DNA of 64,000 nt, from assembly GCA_002375765.1 (NCBI GenBank), contig DFMV01000013.1, positions 1 through 64,000 on the forward strand, in the 5' to 3' direction. This DNA comes from Rhizobiales bacterium UBA3584. Lineage in GTDB: Bacteria; Pseudomonadota; Alphaproteobacteria; Rhizobiales; Devosiaceae. A program made the position numbers and the translations under genes. Positions 26,918 through 35,448 of the stretch are shown here, in pieces (the first letter of the stretch is position 1; each line of letters opens with the position of its first letter). A model generated the notes under the pieces. It made no database searches and was not told the origin of the DNA. It saw only the letters and a program-made list of their open reading frames with translations.

Positions 26918-27745
26918 ATGGCAAAACTGACCAGAGCACAGCGCAAGGCCCATGCCGCGGCCGAGGCGATCTTGACCAAAGACCGGCTCACAGAGGACGA
27001 GCGCGAATTCGTTTTCCAGAATTGGCACGAAGGCGCGAATCACATCAACGGCGTAGCGGGCGCGTTTTTCACCCCTTGGGACCTGGCCGCAGATTTCGCC
27101 CTCGATGGCGGTTCTGGCCGCATCATCGACCTTTGCGCAGGGATCGGAATCTTGAGCTATTTCCTGCATCGCCGTAGCCAATGGGGAACCCGACCGGCGG
27201 AAATCACCTGCGTTGAGTTCAACCCGCGTTACGTGGAAGTCGGGCGCAAGCTCTTGCCCGAGGCCCGTTGGATCAATGCCGATGTGTTCGACTGGCGCGA
27301 ACTTGAACTAGGTCAGTTCGATTGCGCGATAGGCAATCCCCCTTTTGGCAGGGTCCGGCGCACGGCCAACGGCCCTCGATATCGCGGGCCGGAGTGTGAA
27401 TTTCATATCATCGACATTGCCGCAGAGCTTGCCGATTATGGCGCGTTCATCATCCCGCAGCAGTCCGCGACCTTTAAATATTCCGGCTGCCAGTGTTTCG
27501 AGCGCCGCACGAGCGGGCGCGGCATAGAGTTCGAGCGCAAGACCGGCCTTGATATGGATATTGGGGCGGGCGTGGATACTTCGATTCACCGTGACCAATG
27601 GAAAGACACGTCCATTATTTGCGAGATCGCCTGTTTCGATTTTGCCGCCGCACGCGAGCGCCGCGCCGCAGAACGCGCCCGCCTGGACGCTAAGCCGCAG
27701 CCGGTCGCATCGCCCTTCCCGGCCACACAGCTTGAATTGATCTAG
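26918..27745 (+). CDS. Solitary DNA adenine methyltransferase-like protein
   Basis: A 275-residue class I methyltransferase: the SAM-binding motif is IIDLCAGIGILSYF and the amino-methyltransferase motif is AIGNPPFGR, characteristic of N6-adenine or N4-cytosine DNA methylation. FFTPWDLAADFALDGG before motif I is as in plasmid-borne adenine methyltransferases. No restriction enzyme is nearby. Start at 26918 with GAAAGGAGAG upstream. It probably modifies the incoming plasmid against host restriction, in keeping with its leader and its plus-strand position. Confidence 0.85.
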   Translation: MAKLTRAQRKAHAAAEAILTKDRLTEDEREFVFQNWHEGANHINGVAGAFFTPWDLAADFALDGGSGRIIDLCAGIGILSYFLHRRSQWGTRPAEITCVEFNPRYVEVGRKLLPEARWINADVFDWRELELGQFDCAIGNPPFGRVRRTANGPRYRGPECEFHIIDIAAELADYGAFIIPQQSATFKYSGCQCFERRTSGRGIEFERKTGLDMDIGAGVDTSIHRDQWKDTSIICEIACFDFAAARERRAAERARLDAKPQPVASPFPATQLELI

Positions 27746-27758
27746 GGAGGTGCAGGCC

Positions 27759-27992
27759 ATGACGAAGCGCCGATTTGTTGAAGTCTACGACACCCCCTCG
27801 GGCATGGGCGGATCGCATACCGTCGAGATCGTCGAGGAATCGGCAGGAGACCGGGTCAAGGTTCGCGTCTGGTACGGACGCCCGACCCCGAACGGATGGG
27901 AACGCTGGCGCGATTGGGACGGGTTCACCTTTGAGGCCGCTAAGAGTGCTTTAACCAATCGCAGACGCATGGCGCTCTATAAATCGAGCTAA
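27759..27992 (+). CDS. Small protein of 77 residues, unknown
   Basis: Begins MTKRRFVEVYDTPSGMGGSH and is rich in Trp and Arg in the middle (GWERWRDWDGFTFEAAKSAL). GGGAGG lies upstream and the gene follows the methyltransferase by 13 bases, so they are probably one operon. No family recognised; a single-domain accessory of the leading region is a guess. Confidence 0.6.
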   Translation: MTKRRFVEVYDTPSGMGGSHTVEIVEESAGDRVKVRVWYGRPTPNGWERWRDWDGFTFEAAKSALTNRRRMALYKSS

Positions 27993-28099
27993 CCAGTTTG
28001 AGGGCGAAGCAGCATTGCGCGGACGCAGCCCGCGCACCGGGGAGGATGGGCCGCCCCGGCCGAGGCAACGGCCTTGCCCTCAAATCGGAGGTGACAGCA

Positions 28100-28189
28100 A
28101 TGTGGTTTCTACCGCTGCGCGTCACTCTTAGAATGAAGAAGACCCGGACGAGCTGCGAACTCACGATCCGGGTCCTAATCATCATCTAA
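28100..28189 (+). CDS. Tiny ORF of 29 residues between hairpins
   Basis: GGAGG stands seven bases before an ATG opening MWFLPLRVTLRMKK and ending LTIRVLIII. The coding part holds an inverted repeat GACCCGGA (28141-28148)/TCCGGGTC (28167-28174). A strong hairpin with a GAAA loop follows (28194-28221), and upstream TTTGAGGGC (27997-28005) pairs with GCCCTCAAA (28076-28084). Short hydrophobic peptides in structured mRNAs are typical of type I toxins, but translation is unproven. Confidence 0.4.
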   Translation: MWFLPLRVTLRMKKTRTSCELTIRVLIII

Positions 28190-28788
28190 GAGAGGTCGGG
28201 GAGGCGAAAGCCTTCCCGGCCACTCCGGACAATATAAGCCTTCCCACGGGTTTTGAAAAGTCCGAGCCAGCAAGCCCCTGCCAGCCCTTGGCCGCATCGA
28301 GCGGCCGCGCGCTGGATCGAGGGGAGCCCCGAAGCCCCTCCCCTCGCGCTCCCCGCCCCCCGCATAAAGAAAAACCGCCGCCAAGGCGCCGGCGATCCAG
28401 TCAGCCGGTTTGCTATGGCATGTTGTCGGCGTGGCTCACTTCTTCACGGACGGACCTGGGCGGGATTTCTCGTAACGGGTTGCATTGCCTTTTCGTCCCG
28501 CCTTTCCAAGCAGCCTCTTCATCGGTTCGCGATCGTGCTTAGCACCGGTGCTGCTCAGTTTCTCCGCAGTCCAAATGATGGATTTGCGCATGGTCTGCTG
28601 CGCGAAGCTACGCGCTTGGTCCAAAACGGCAACCCGCAAGGGGTTCTCCATTCCGCATCGCTCGCCAGCGCTGTTGGCGCGGCCCCACCATTGAGGCACT
28701 CTCCCTGGGAGTGGATAGTCGGGCGGTGCGCTCCCACAATCCTCGTTCCAACGTCAAAAGGGCGAGGTCGTGGCAGTGAGCAGAGTGA
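28190..28788. other. Stretch upstream of repABC with few genes
   Basis: It opens with the GAAA-loop hairpin noted above, and GAGGGGAGCCC near 28318 recalls the vapBC leaders. Apart from the weak minus-strand frame at 28436-28651 nothing is recognised. Confidence 0.4.
28436..28651 (-). CDS. Possible small basic protein
   Basis: The frame reads MENPLRVAVLDQARSFAQQ, then SIIWTAEKLSSTG and a very basic end (KRLLGKAGRKGNATRYEKS). Composition looks like a genuine protein, but the ribosome site is weak and the family is unknown. An ATG at 28699 would lengthen it by 16 residues. Confidence 0.35.
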   Translation of the reverse strand: MENPLRVAVLDQARSFAQQTMRKSIIWTAEKLSSTGAKHDREPMKRLLGKAGRKGNATRYEKSRPGPSVKK

Positions 28789-28808
28789 GAGTTGCCATGT
28801 GGCAACTC
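28789..28808. promoter_or_regulatory. parS: parS-like palindrome 1
   Basis: GAGTTGCCATGTGGCAACTC has 9-bp arms around two bases. Its core fits the repABC partition-site pattern GTTNNCNGCNGNNAAC except at the central pair. It lies about 115 bases before repA and should bind RepB. Confidence 0.75.
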
Positions 28809-28881
28809 AAGCTGATGCCAAGGACGTTAATTTCGCTTAACCTTAAATTTCTTGCATTCTGGAGCGACTCGCGGCAATTCT

Positions 28882-28922
28882 AACTACGAAAAAATGGCGT
28901 AGTTGGAACAGGCCTCGTAGTT
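28882..28922. promoter_or_regulatory. Candidate RepA operator
   Basis: CGTAGTT occurs at 28898-28904 and 28916-28922, and its complement AACTACG at 28882-28888, giving an inverted plus a direct copy right before the repA start. RepA proteins of repABC plasmids repress their own promoter, so this is a likely binding site. Inference from position and symmetry only. Confidence 0.45.
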
Positions 28923-30137
28923 ATGCAGAAAGCCCGTAGCGCAAAAACACTGGCCCTTGGCACAAGGCCGCCGATGACCGATGTCATCGCGGCCGATGGC
29001 GCTGCCCTGTCCGCAGAATTGCTGGCCATGAGGGAGGCCCTCTTCCCACCCGTGTCCCAGAAAACACTTCGCTCCTTCTCATCGGTTGAGACAGCGAAGC
29101 TGATCGGTATTGCCGACGCATATTTGCGTCAATTGTCACTTGGTGGCAAGGGACCGCAGCCGGCAATCGGTGCCGGCGGTCGTCGGTCTTATACACTTGA
29201 TCAGATCAATGAACTGCGTGTTGTTCTGGAAGAGGGCTCCAAAGGAAAGCGCTACCTTCCGCACCGTCGCAGCGGGGAGCATTGCCAGGTTATGGCAGTC
29301 GTCAACTTCAAAGGCGGATCGGGCAAAACGACAACAGCCGCGCATCTTGCGCAATATCTCGCACTTAAGGGGTACCGCGTTCTTGCCGTAGATCTTGACC
29401 CGCAGGCCTCTCTCACCGCATTGCATGGCTATCAGCCGGAGTATGACATTCAACCCAATCAGACGGTATATGCGGCCGTGCGGTATGACGAGGATCGCAG
29501 GCCCCTCAGGGACGTCATTCGCAAAACATACTTTCCAGGCCTCGATCTGATCCCGGGCAATCTCGAGCTTATGGAATATGAGCACGATACACCGAGAGCT
29601 CTAGCGGAACATGACTCAGAACCGTTTTTTGGACGTCTTGCTACAGCTTTGGGAACCGTTGCTAGCGATTACGACGTAATGATCCTAGACTGCCCCCCGC
29701 AGCTAGGTTTTCTCACGCTCGGAGCTCTCTGCGCAGCCACGGGGCTACTGATTACCGTTCATCCACAAATGCTGGATGTAATGTCGATGTGCCAATTCCT
29801 GCTGATGGCAGCGGATATCCTGAGGGTGGTCCAAACATCCGGCGGAGATCTAGAGTACGACTTCATTCGCTATGTCGTGACACGTTTCGAGCCGGCCGAC
29901 GCGCCCCAAACACAGATGGTTGCGTTCATGCGGTCCCTCTTCCGAGATCGTGTCTTGAATAGCACAATGGTCAAATCAACCGCCATTTCTGATGCCGGCC
30001 TGTCGAAACAGACACTCTATGAGATTGGAAGAGAAAACTTTTCAAAGCAGACCTATGACCGGGCCATGGAATCTCTCGATGCCGTCAACGACGAGATCGA
30101 CAGGCTGATGCAACAGGCTTGGGGGAGGGCTACGTGA
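28923..30137 (+). CDS. repA: RepA, ParA-type partition ATPase and repressor
   Basis: RepA (ParA family) moves plasmids at cell division and represses the operon. After an N-terminal helix-turn-helix region (about residues 45-100), the deviant Walker A is FKGGSGKTTTAAHLAQ near residue 130; LAVDLDPQASLT and VMILDCPPQLGF follow. About 404 residues, normal for RepA. The ATG at 28923 has a weak ribosome site; an in-frame ATG at 28974 is possible. Its stop overlaps the repB start as GTGA. Confidence 0.93.
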   Translation: MQKARSAKTLALGTRPPMTDVIAADGAALSAELLAMREALFPPVSQKTLRSFSSVETAKLIGIADAYLRQLSLGGKGPQPAIGAGGRRSYTLDQINELRVVLEEGSKGKRYLPHRRSGEHCQVMAVVNFKGGSGKTTTAAHLAQYLALKGYRVLAVDLDPQASLTALHGYQPEYDIQPNQTVYAAVRYDEDRRPLRDVIRKTYFPGLDLIPGNLELMEYEHDTPRALAEHDSEPFFGRLATALGTVASDYDVMILDCPPQLGFLTLGALCAATGLLITVHPQMLDVMSMCQFLLMAADILRVVQTSGGDLEYDFIRYVVTRFEPADAPQTQMVAFMRSLFRDRVLNSTMVKSTAISDAGLSKQTLYEIGRENFSKQTYDRAMESLDAVNDEIDRLMQQAWGRAT

Positions 30138-31150
30138 GCCGCAAAGATACTCTCAAGGCGATGTTATCGCGGCGTTCCGCGGAGTTGCCAGGTGGCAACT
30201 CTGACCCGCTTCCCCCAACTGTAGAAGCACCACCGGCTATTTCGCACGTGCAGTCAGGCGCGGTAGGTGCCATGGGACGATCCCTTGGCCAAATTGCATC
30301 TGCAGCCGAGCGCGCGAAAGCCTTGATCGCATCAGGGGCCTCCGTTGTCGAGATACCCGCTGACAAGCTCGTCGGGTCGTTTGCCAAGGATCGGCTCGAC
30401 GATGAAGGGGCAGAGTTTATGGTCCTCTATCAGGCAATTAAGGAGGCCGGACAAAAAAGCCCCATCCTGGTTCGACCTCATCCCGATGAACCTGAACGCT
30501 ACCAGATCGCTTACGGTCACCGGCGTGCGAAGATTCTAGCCAGGCTCGGTCGGCCGGTCCGTGCGGTGGTAGAGAATCTCACAAACGAAGAACTCGTTGT
30601 GATCCAGGGGCAGGAAAATTCCGCTCGGCAAGACCTAAGCTACATCGAGCGCGGAATGTTTGCGCTGACGCTTGAGGAGCAGGGCTTTGATCGGGCTGTA
30701 ATCATGTCGGCCCTAAGCATGGAGAAGACGCAGCTCTCCAGGCTTCTATCTCTCACCAAGTCAATTCCACGAAGCGTCATCGCCGCAGTTGGTCCGGCGC
30801 CAAAAGCCGGTCGGCCCCGGTGGAGCGCGCTTGCCGAGCGGATTGCCGGACTTAAGAACCAGAGCCGTTTGGACGCTGCGCTGACCGATCAGAAGTTCAT
30901 TGAAGCGGACACAGATCAACGCTTCGTCCGACTTTTCAACGCTCTCGCTCCCAAGAAGGCATCTGCCAATTCGAAGCCGTCCGTGGTGAAAGACGAGAGT
31001 GGACAGAAGATCGCGACAATCCAAAGGACGAGCAATTCAGTTGCCGTTGTGGTGGATGGCGAAGGATCATTGGAGTTCGGGGAGTTCGTCGCAACGCGTC
31101 TGCCCGAGCTCTATCGACAATTCGAAAACGAGAAGGAGAAGCCGACCTAA
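30134..31150 (+). CDS. repB: RepB, ParB-type centromere-binding protein
   Basis: A 338-residue RepB: the ParB nucleotide-binding domain (ILVRPHPDEPERYQIAYGHR, then VIQGQENSARQDLSYIERG) and a helix-turn-helix region (FDRAVIMSALSMEKTQLSRL). It should bind parS. GTG at 30134 is preferred because it overlaps the repA stop and follows GGGAGG. A parS-like palindrome lies inside its own 5' coding region. Confidence 0.93.
   Translation: MSRKDTLKAMLSRRSAELPGGNSDPLPPTVEAPPAISHVQSGAVGAMGRSLGQIASAAERAKALIASGASVVEIPADKLVGSFAKDRLDDEGAEFMVLYQAIKEAGQKSPILVRPHPDEPERYQIAYGHRRAKILARLGRPVRAVVENLTNEELVVIQGQENSARQDLSYIERGMFALTLEEQGFDRAVIMSALSMEKTQLSRLLSLTKSIPRSVIAAVGPAPKAGRPRWSALAERIAGLKNQSRLDAALTDQKFIEADTDQRFVRLFNALAPKKASANSKPSVVKDESGQKIATIQRTSNSVAVVVDGEGSLEFGEFVATRLPELYRQFENEKEKPT
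30182..30201. promoter_or_regulatory. parS: parS-like palindrome 2, inside repB
   Basis: GAGTTGCCAGGTGGCAACTC has exactly the same 9-bp arms as the palindrome at 28789-28808, differing only in the two central bases. Two identical arms 1.4 kb apart flanking repA are hard to explain other than as a pair of RepB sites. It encodes ELPGGNS in RepB. Confidence 0.72.
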
Positions 31151-31173
31151 TCAGATTGCCGATGTAAAGGCCG

Positions 31174-31245
31174 CAAAAGAAAAAGGCCCCCGAAATCACG
31201 TCCGGAAGCCCTTCTCAGTCATAAGCAAACAGAGAATCGCATTTC
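31174..31245 (-). ncRNA. Antisense RNA between repB and repC (incompatibility RNA)
   Basis: On the minus strand GGCTTCCG (31210-31203) pairs, with two G-U pairs, with CGGGGGCC (31192-31185) and is followed by TTTTTCTTTT, a rho-independent terminator at the end of the expected counter-transcript. TTCTC (31212-31216) and GAGAA (31232-31236) could pair in the mRNA. Position and design match 18822-18922; the sequences differ, so the two replicons may be compatible. Confidence 0.65.
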
Positions 31246-31328
31246 CGCGAATCGTAGTCAAGAGTCCCTACCGGGATAGCGTCGTTTCGGCGAGCGGATT
31301 TCTTTTGCCTAGCGATAGGTGAAGGACA

Positions 31329-32642
31329 ATGCAAACACATATCACGACGACGCCCTTTGGGCGGCGAGCGGTGACGCTCGGCCAGATTGCAAGCCAGGCG
31401 AATGCCAGGGCGATGCCGAGGGCGGCGATCGCAAACAAATGGGCGGTATTCCACCACATCCGTGAGGCACGGGAGATGCTTGGCGCGACGGGTCAATCAC
31501 TATCGATCCTCAATGCCCTGCTCTCGTTCCATCGAGAGACGGAGCTGTCCGCCGAAGGCGAGCTCATTGTGTGGCCGTCCAACGAACAGCTCACGGCGCG
31601 CGCAAACGGCATCTCGCCGGCGACCCTGCGACGCCACCTTGTGGTGCTTGTCGATTGTGGGCTGATCATCCGCAGAGACAGCCCGAACGGAAAGCGCTTC
31701 GCGCGTAAGGGCAGGGGCGGTGAGATCGAACAGGCCTATGGCTTTGATCTTTCCCCGATTGTTGCGCGTGCCGAGGAGTTCAAGGATCTGGCGGAGGCCG
31801 TGCAGGCCGAGAAGAAGGCATTTCGTGTCTCCAGGGAGCGCCTGACGCTGCTACGGCGCGATATCGTCAAGATGATCGACGCAGGGATTGAGGAGAAAGT
31901 CCCGGGTAACTGGGGCAGGGTGCTCCAGACCTATCAGGCGATTGTCTCCAGGCTGCCCAGGATGGCACCACGCCAGCTAATCGAGGACATTTGCGCCGAT
32001 CTCCACGAGCTTCACAGCGAGATCCGTGACGTGTTGGAATCTTTCGCAAATTCACAGAATATGAACGCCAATGAGTCTCATTCTGATCGCCACATACAGA
32101 ATTCAAAACCAGACTCCATATCTGAATCTGAAGGTGGCTCTAGAAATAAGAATGAAGCGAGCAGCAGCGCCGGGGAAACCGACAACGTACGGAGCTTGCC
32201 GAAGCGGGATCTGCCATTGGGAATCGTGCTGGAAGCGTGCCCAAGCCTGCGGGAGGTGGCGCAAGGCGGCGATATCCGCAATTGGCGGGACTTTCTGGCG
32301 ACGGCCGAGCTTGCCCGGCCAATGCTGGCGATCAGTCCGAGCGCCTGGAGCGACGCCCGGGAGGTCATGGGTGAGCAGCATGCGGCGATCACGCTGGCGG
32401 CGATCTACCAGCGATCCGAGCAGATCAATAGCCCGGGTGGATATCTGCGCGGCCTGACTGAGCGGACGAGGGCGGGCAAATTCTCCACCTGGCCGATGAT
32501 CATGGCGCTGCTCAACGCAGGCCTCAAGGTGCAGAAGTCGCCTGAAACCAGCGCCGGGCCCACGAAAGGCCCTGATGATGATCATCCACGTCTGCAGGTT
32601 TCGGATTCGCTGCTGAAATCCCTTCAGAAGCCGAGACGATGA
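31329..32642 (+). CDS. repC: RepC replication initiator (second copy, with repAB)
   Basis: A 437-residue RepC: GQIASQANARAM at the start as in classical RepC, the winged-helix domain (NALLSFHRETELSAEGELIV, SNEQLTARANGISPATLRRH, VDCGLIIRRDSPNGKR) and the C-terminal domain (AWSDAREVMGEQHAAITLAA). GAAGGA precedes the ATG. It completes a canonical repABC operon. The 3' end nearly meets the recombinase gene on the other strand. Confidence 0.94.
   Translation: MQTHITTTPFGRRAVTLGQIASQANARAMPRAAIANKWAVFHHIREAREMLGATGQSLSILNALLSFHRETELSAEGELIVWPSNEQLTARANGISPATLRRHLVVLVDCGLIIRRDSPNGKRFARKGRGGEIEQAYGFDLSPIVARAEEFKDLAEAVQAEKKAFRVSRERLTLLRRDIVKMIDAGIEEKVPGNWGRVLQTYQAIVSRLPRMAPRQLIEDICADLHELHSEIRDVLESFANSQNMNANESHSDRHIQNSKPDSISESEGGSRNKNEASSSAGETDNVRSLPKRDLPLGIVLEACPSLREVAQGGDIRNWRDFLATAELARPMLAISPSAWSDAREVMGEQHAAITLAAIYQRSEQINSPGGYLRGLTERTRAGKFSTWPMIMALLNAGLKVQKSPETSAGPTKGPDDDHPRLQVSDSLLKSLQKPRR
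32040..32165 (+). other. oriV: Candidate replication origin inside the second repC
   Basis: The gene interior becomes AT-rich here (encoding FANSQNMNANESHSDRHIQN). It ends with GGCTCTAGAAAT, also found at the equivalent place in the first repC. repABC origins have been located in this part of repC. Confidence 0.45.
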
Positions 32643-32650
32643 TGTTGGGC

Positions 32651-33604
32651 TCATCCACCGGCGGGACCAACAGCGCCTTCCGCGTCATCGGCAATCAGCC
32701 CCGAGCGTCGGGCCCGATCGATCAGGTTCTTGACCGAGGAGGGCGACCATTTCGTGCCGCCGCGCGGCGTTCGCTCGTGAAGTCGTTCGAGCTGGCCAGC
32801 AATCTCGCGAAGCGTCAGATCCGGGTTCGAGGAATAAATGCCGGCAACAAGCGTCATCAGTCGATCCTCGGGAAGCCGCGGCGGAGATTTTCGGAGAAGG
32901 GCAGGGTCAGCCATGCGCTCGGCGACCAGCCACTTCACGGCGCGCCGAAGCCGCTCCGGCGTCCAGTCCAGACCCCGCTGCTTGAGGACACGCGCGATGT
33001 CATCCCATGAGTGATCGGGGCGCATGCGCCGGACGGTCGGAAGCCACTGGGTGGCGGTCGCCTGGATACGAACTCCATAGGCGGCTTTCTGTGCCGCCGT
33101 CATCCTGGCCAGCACATCCGGCCTCCGTTCACGAATGCCGGGATTGCCGGGCAGCCGTCCTTTCGCCTTGGCCGCCAGGATACCAGCCTTGGTACGTTCC
33201 GAGATCAGTGCGCGTTCGAGCTGCGCGACGGCGCCGAGAACCTGCAGCGAGAACATGCCCTGGGGCGTCGTGGTGTCGATCGGGTCGCGCAGCGATCGGA
33301 AATGCGCTCCCTTTGCCGTCAGATCCTCGATCACCTCGAGCAAATGGCTGACGGAACGCGCCAGGCGGTCCAGCCGGACGACGACGAGCGTTTCGCCGGC
33401 GCCGATCTCGCGCACCAGCTTGGCGAGGGCAGGGCGGACACGTGATGCACCGGAACCGTGCTCCTGGACGATCGTGTCGCAGCCGGCCGAGCGCAGCTCC
33501 ATTTCTTGCGCTTCCGTGGCCTGCTCGTCCGTGGAGACGCGCGCATAGCCGATCAGGCGGCCCTGTGGTCGACGGGAAGTGCGTTTCGGCGCGTCAGCGG
33601 CCAT
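32651..33604 (-). CDS. Serine recombinase (resolvase/invertase family) with extended C-terminus
   Basis: The resolvase catalytic domain is complete: IGYARVSTDEQATEAQ carries the active-site Ser, with LVVVRLDRLARSV and the basic SERTKAGI helix. A C-terminal extension of about 130 residues holds helix-turn-helix-like segments (DDIARVLKQRGLDWTPERLR; REIAGQLERLH). It may resolve multimers or invert DNA. ATG at 33604 opens the protein just before the conserved domain. Convergent with repC, nine bases apart. Confidence 0.85.
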   Translation of the reverse strand: MAADAPKRTSRRPQGRLIGYARVSTDEQATEAQEMELRSAGCDTIVQEHGSGASRVRPALAKLVREIGAGETLVVVRLDRLARSVSHLLEVIEDLTAKGAHFRSLRDPIDTTTPQGMFSLQVLGAVAQLERALISERTKAGILAAKAKGRLPGNPGIRERRPDVLARMTAAQKAAYGVRIQATATQWLPTVRRMRPDHSWDDIARVLKQRGLDWTPERLRRAVKWLVAERMADPALLRKSPPRLPEDRLMTLVAGIYSSNPDLTLREIAGQLERLHERTPRGGTKWSPSSVKNLIDRARRSGLIADDAEGAVGPAGG

Positions 33605-33827
33605 TTGCAGCGCCTGAGAGACAGTTGAAGGGCAGATTTCCAAACACAGAGGATAGGGATAAATGATCGTTTGTAAACGTGTCTTGTGGTTCTTCCGTTC
33701 ACCCTGAGGCCCGCACAAGCCCACTAAATCTGCGTTTCTCGTCGATCTGAGGGCGGGCCAAAGCATCGCTGTTCAATCCAGAAGCTCACATGCGCTCTAT
33801 GGTATACGCGCGTGAAAAGTCTATCCC

Positions 33828-33866
33828 TGTGACGGAAGCGAAGGATGTGTTAGCTTCTGTAACAGG
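33828..33866. promoter_or_regulatory. Imperfect inverted repeat before the RHE_PE00001-type gene
   Basis: CTGTGACGGAAGC (33828-33840) and GCTTCTGTAACAG (33854-33866) match in 11 of 13 positions. Just 20 bases before the start codon, it could be an operator for the helix-turn-helix protein that follows, or a recombination site for the divergent recombinase. The rest of the 280-base gap shows nothing else. Confidence 0.4.
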
Positions 33867-33886
33867 ATTTATCAGGGGCAATTTCA

Positions 33887-34996
33887 ATGCGTTACGAACT
33901 CGCCGATTTGCCTCTGAAGTCATTGCTGCCAGCCCTTGGTGACGCCGAGGACCAGCTCGCCAGGCTCGACGAAAGAGTTGCCCGCAGCGAAGTCGGGGCA
34001 GGCTTCATTGAGCGCGGACACTTCTTCGATGCAGCCGCGAGCATGTGGGTCAACGGTGAGCTTGTCCATGTCGAGGACCTCGTGCTGCGCGACGCCTGGA
34101 TGGATATCCGCACGCCCACCCACGAAACCGGCCTCGCACACGGCATTGTTCGAGCTCGACGCAAGATTGCCGCTGCGCCAGCCGGCTGGCCGCTTACGTC
34201 TGCCGGATTGAAGGCTCTGCGTGGCCGAGCTCTCGACGAGGAGCTACCGGAAATGGACCGGGGCAGGGGAGGGGAAGAGCTCGAGCATCCCGGCGATAGG
34301 GAGGAGGACGATGCACTGGCCATTGAATTCGCCGAGATCGATGCGGTGCTCGCCCGGTCCAATCGGCTGCTCGCGGGAGAGGTCGAAGCCGCTCCGGCTC
34401 CGGTTGAGGCGACGATGGCCGGCGACCTGATGATCCGCGATCCGGAATGGAACGAAGACGAGCGGCTGGGCGCTTGGCTCGATCTCATGGCGGAAGCCGA
34501 TCGGCTGCCACCTTCGCTCGGCGCCGCGCTGCTGTGGGACGCATGGGAGGCAATCGAACCCCTAGAGCGACAACACTGGCTCGGCCAGCTCATGGTCGGC
34601 GCCTACCTGCGCTCGCGGGGCAAGGTTGGCTCGCACCTGCTCGCCTTCTGTGTAGGGCTCCGCGCCTTGCCGCGAGAGCGCCGGCGCGCACGCGATACCA
34701 GCACCCGGATCCTTGCCTATCTCGACGCTATGCAGGCCGCCGCCTCGGCCGGGCTCAAGGAGCTCGATCGATTGAACCTTGCAAAAGGACAGATGGAGCG
34801 GCGCCTGCGCGGACGTCGATCCTCTAGCACCCTGCCCATCGCCATAGAGCTATTCCTGTCGCGACCGGTCGTCACCGCTGCAATGATCGCAGCGACCGCC
34901 CGGATCACGCCGCGGGGGGCCCTGAACCTGATCGACGAACTGGGCGTGCGTGAGTTGACGGGCCGGGGACGATATCGGGCGTGGGGCGTGCTTTAA
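33887..34996 (+). CDS. RHE_PE00001-family protein (DUF1612 plus helix-turn-helix)
   Basis: A 369-residue protein beginning MRYELADLPLKSLLPALGDA and containing MRDPEW-like LMIRDPEWNEDERLGAWLD and a C-terminal winged helix (TAAMIAATARITPRGALNLI). These are the marks of a family common on rhizobial repABC plasmids next to repC; its function is unknown. About normal length. The helix-turn-helix suggests a regulator. Confidence 0.75.
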   Translation: MRYELADLPLKSLLPALGDAEDQLARLDERVARSEVGAGFIERGHFFDAAASMWVNGELVHVEDLVLRDAWMDIRTPTHETGLAHGIVRARRKIAAAPAGWPLTSAGLKALRGRALDEELPEMDRGRGGEELEHPGDREEDDALAIEFAEIDAVLARSNRLLAGEVEAAPAPVEATMAGDLMIRDPEWNEDERLGAWLDLMAEADRLPPSLGAALLWDAWEAIEPLERQHWLGQLMVGAYLRSRGKVGSHLLAFCVGLRALPRERRRARDTSTRILAYLDAMQAAASAGLKELDRLNLAKGQMERRLRGRRSSSTLPIAIELFLSRPVVTAAMIAATARITPRGALNLIDELGVRELTGRGRYRAWGVL

Positions 34997-35448
34997 AGGC
35001 AGGCACCGTGGCAGCGTCCGTTGATAAGAGTGGCGTCGGGATCGCATCGCGTTGTTGCGGCGATCGTCACGGGCCAGGACCGATGGAGCGCCGGCGTCTC
35101 GATGATGCAGACAGGCGACCAGAATGGTGGCGCGGCATGGTCGAGGCTTCGCATTTCGTGCGCGACAATGCGGAGTCAATCGGCCAATGCACCGAGGCTG
35201 CGCGCACGGCCGGCGCGGATCAACGTTGCACGATCACCGTGAAAGCGCTGGTGCGGTAGTATAGACTTGTCGCGAGTTTCGAGAATGCCCATCACATCTT
35301 TGGACATTGGAGTTGCCGCACTTGATGATGCTTGACCACCTCACCGTCATAGCCCCGACGCTGGCCGAAGGTGAACATACGCGAAATCTTGAGTGTATGA
35401 TAATGTCCTTTATCCAATAGCTCGGCAGCCGAAGGGGAGGGTGTTCGG
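34997..35448. other. Gene-poor stretch with a possible gene fragment
   Basis: A plus-strand frame at 35325-35420 reads MMLDHLTVIAPTLAEGEHTR and stops after 31 codons; the start resembles VOC/glyoxalase-like proteins, so it may be a truncated remnant. A frame ending at 35259 (SHFVRDNAESIGQCTEAART) is unrecognised. Confidence 0.35.

Noticed and set aside
28789..28808. The 20-bp palindrome as a terminator hairpin
   Set aside because: No T run follows, and the same arms recur inside repB, which fits parS better.
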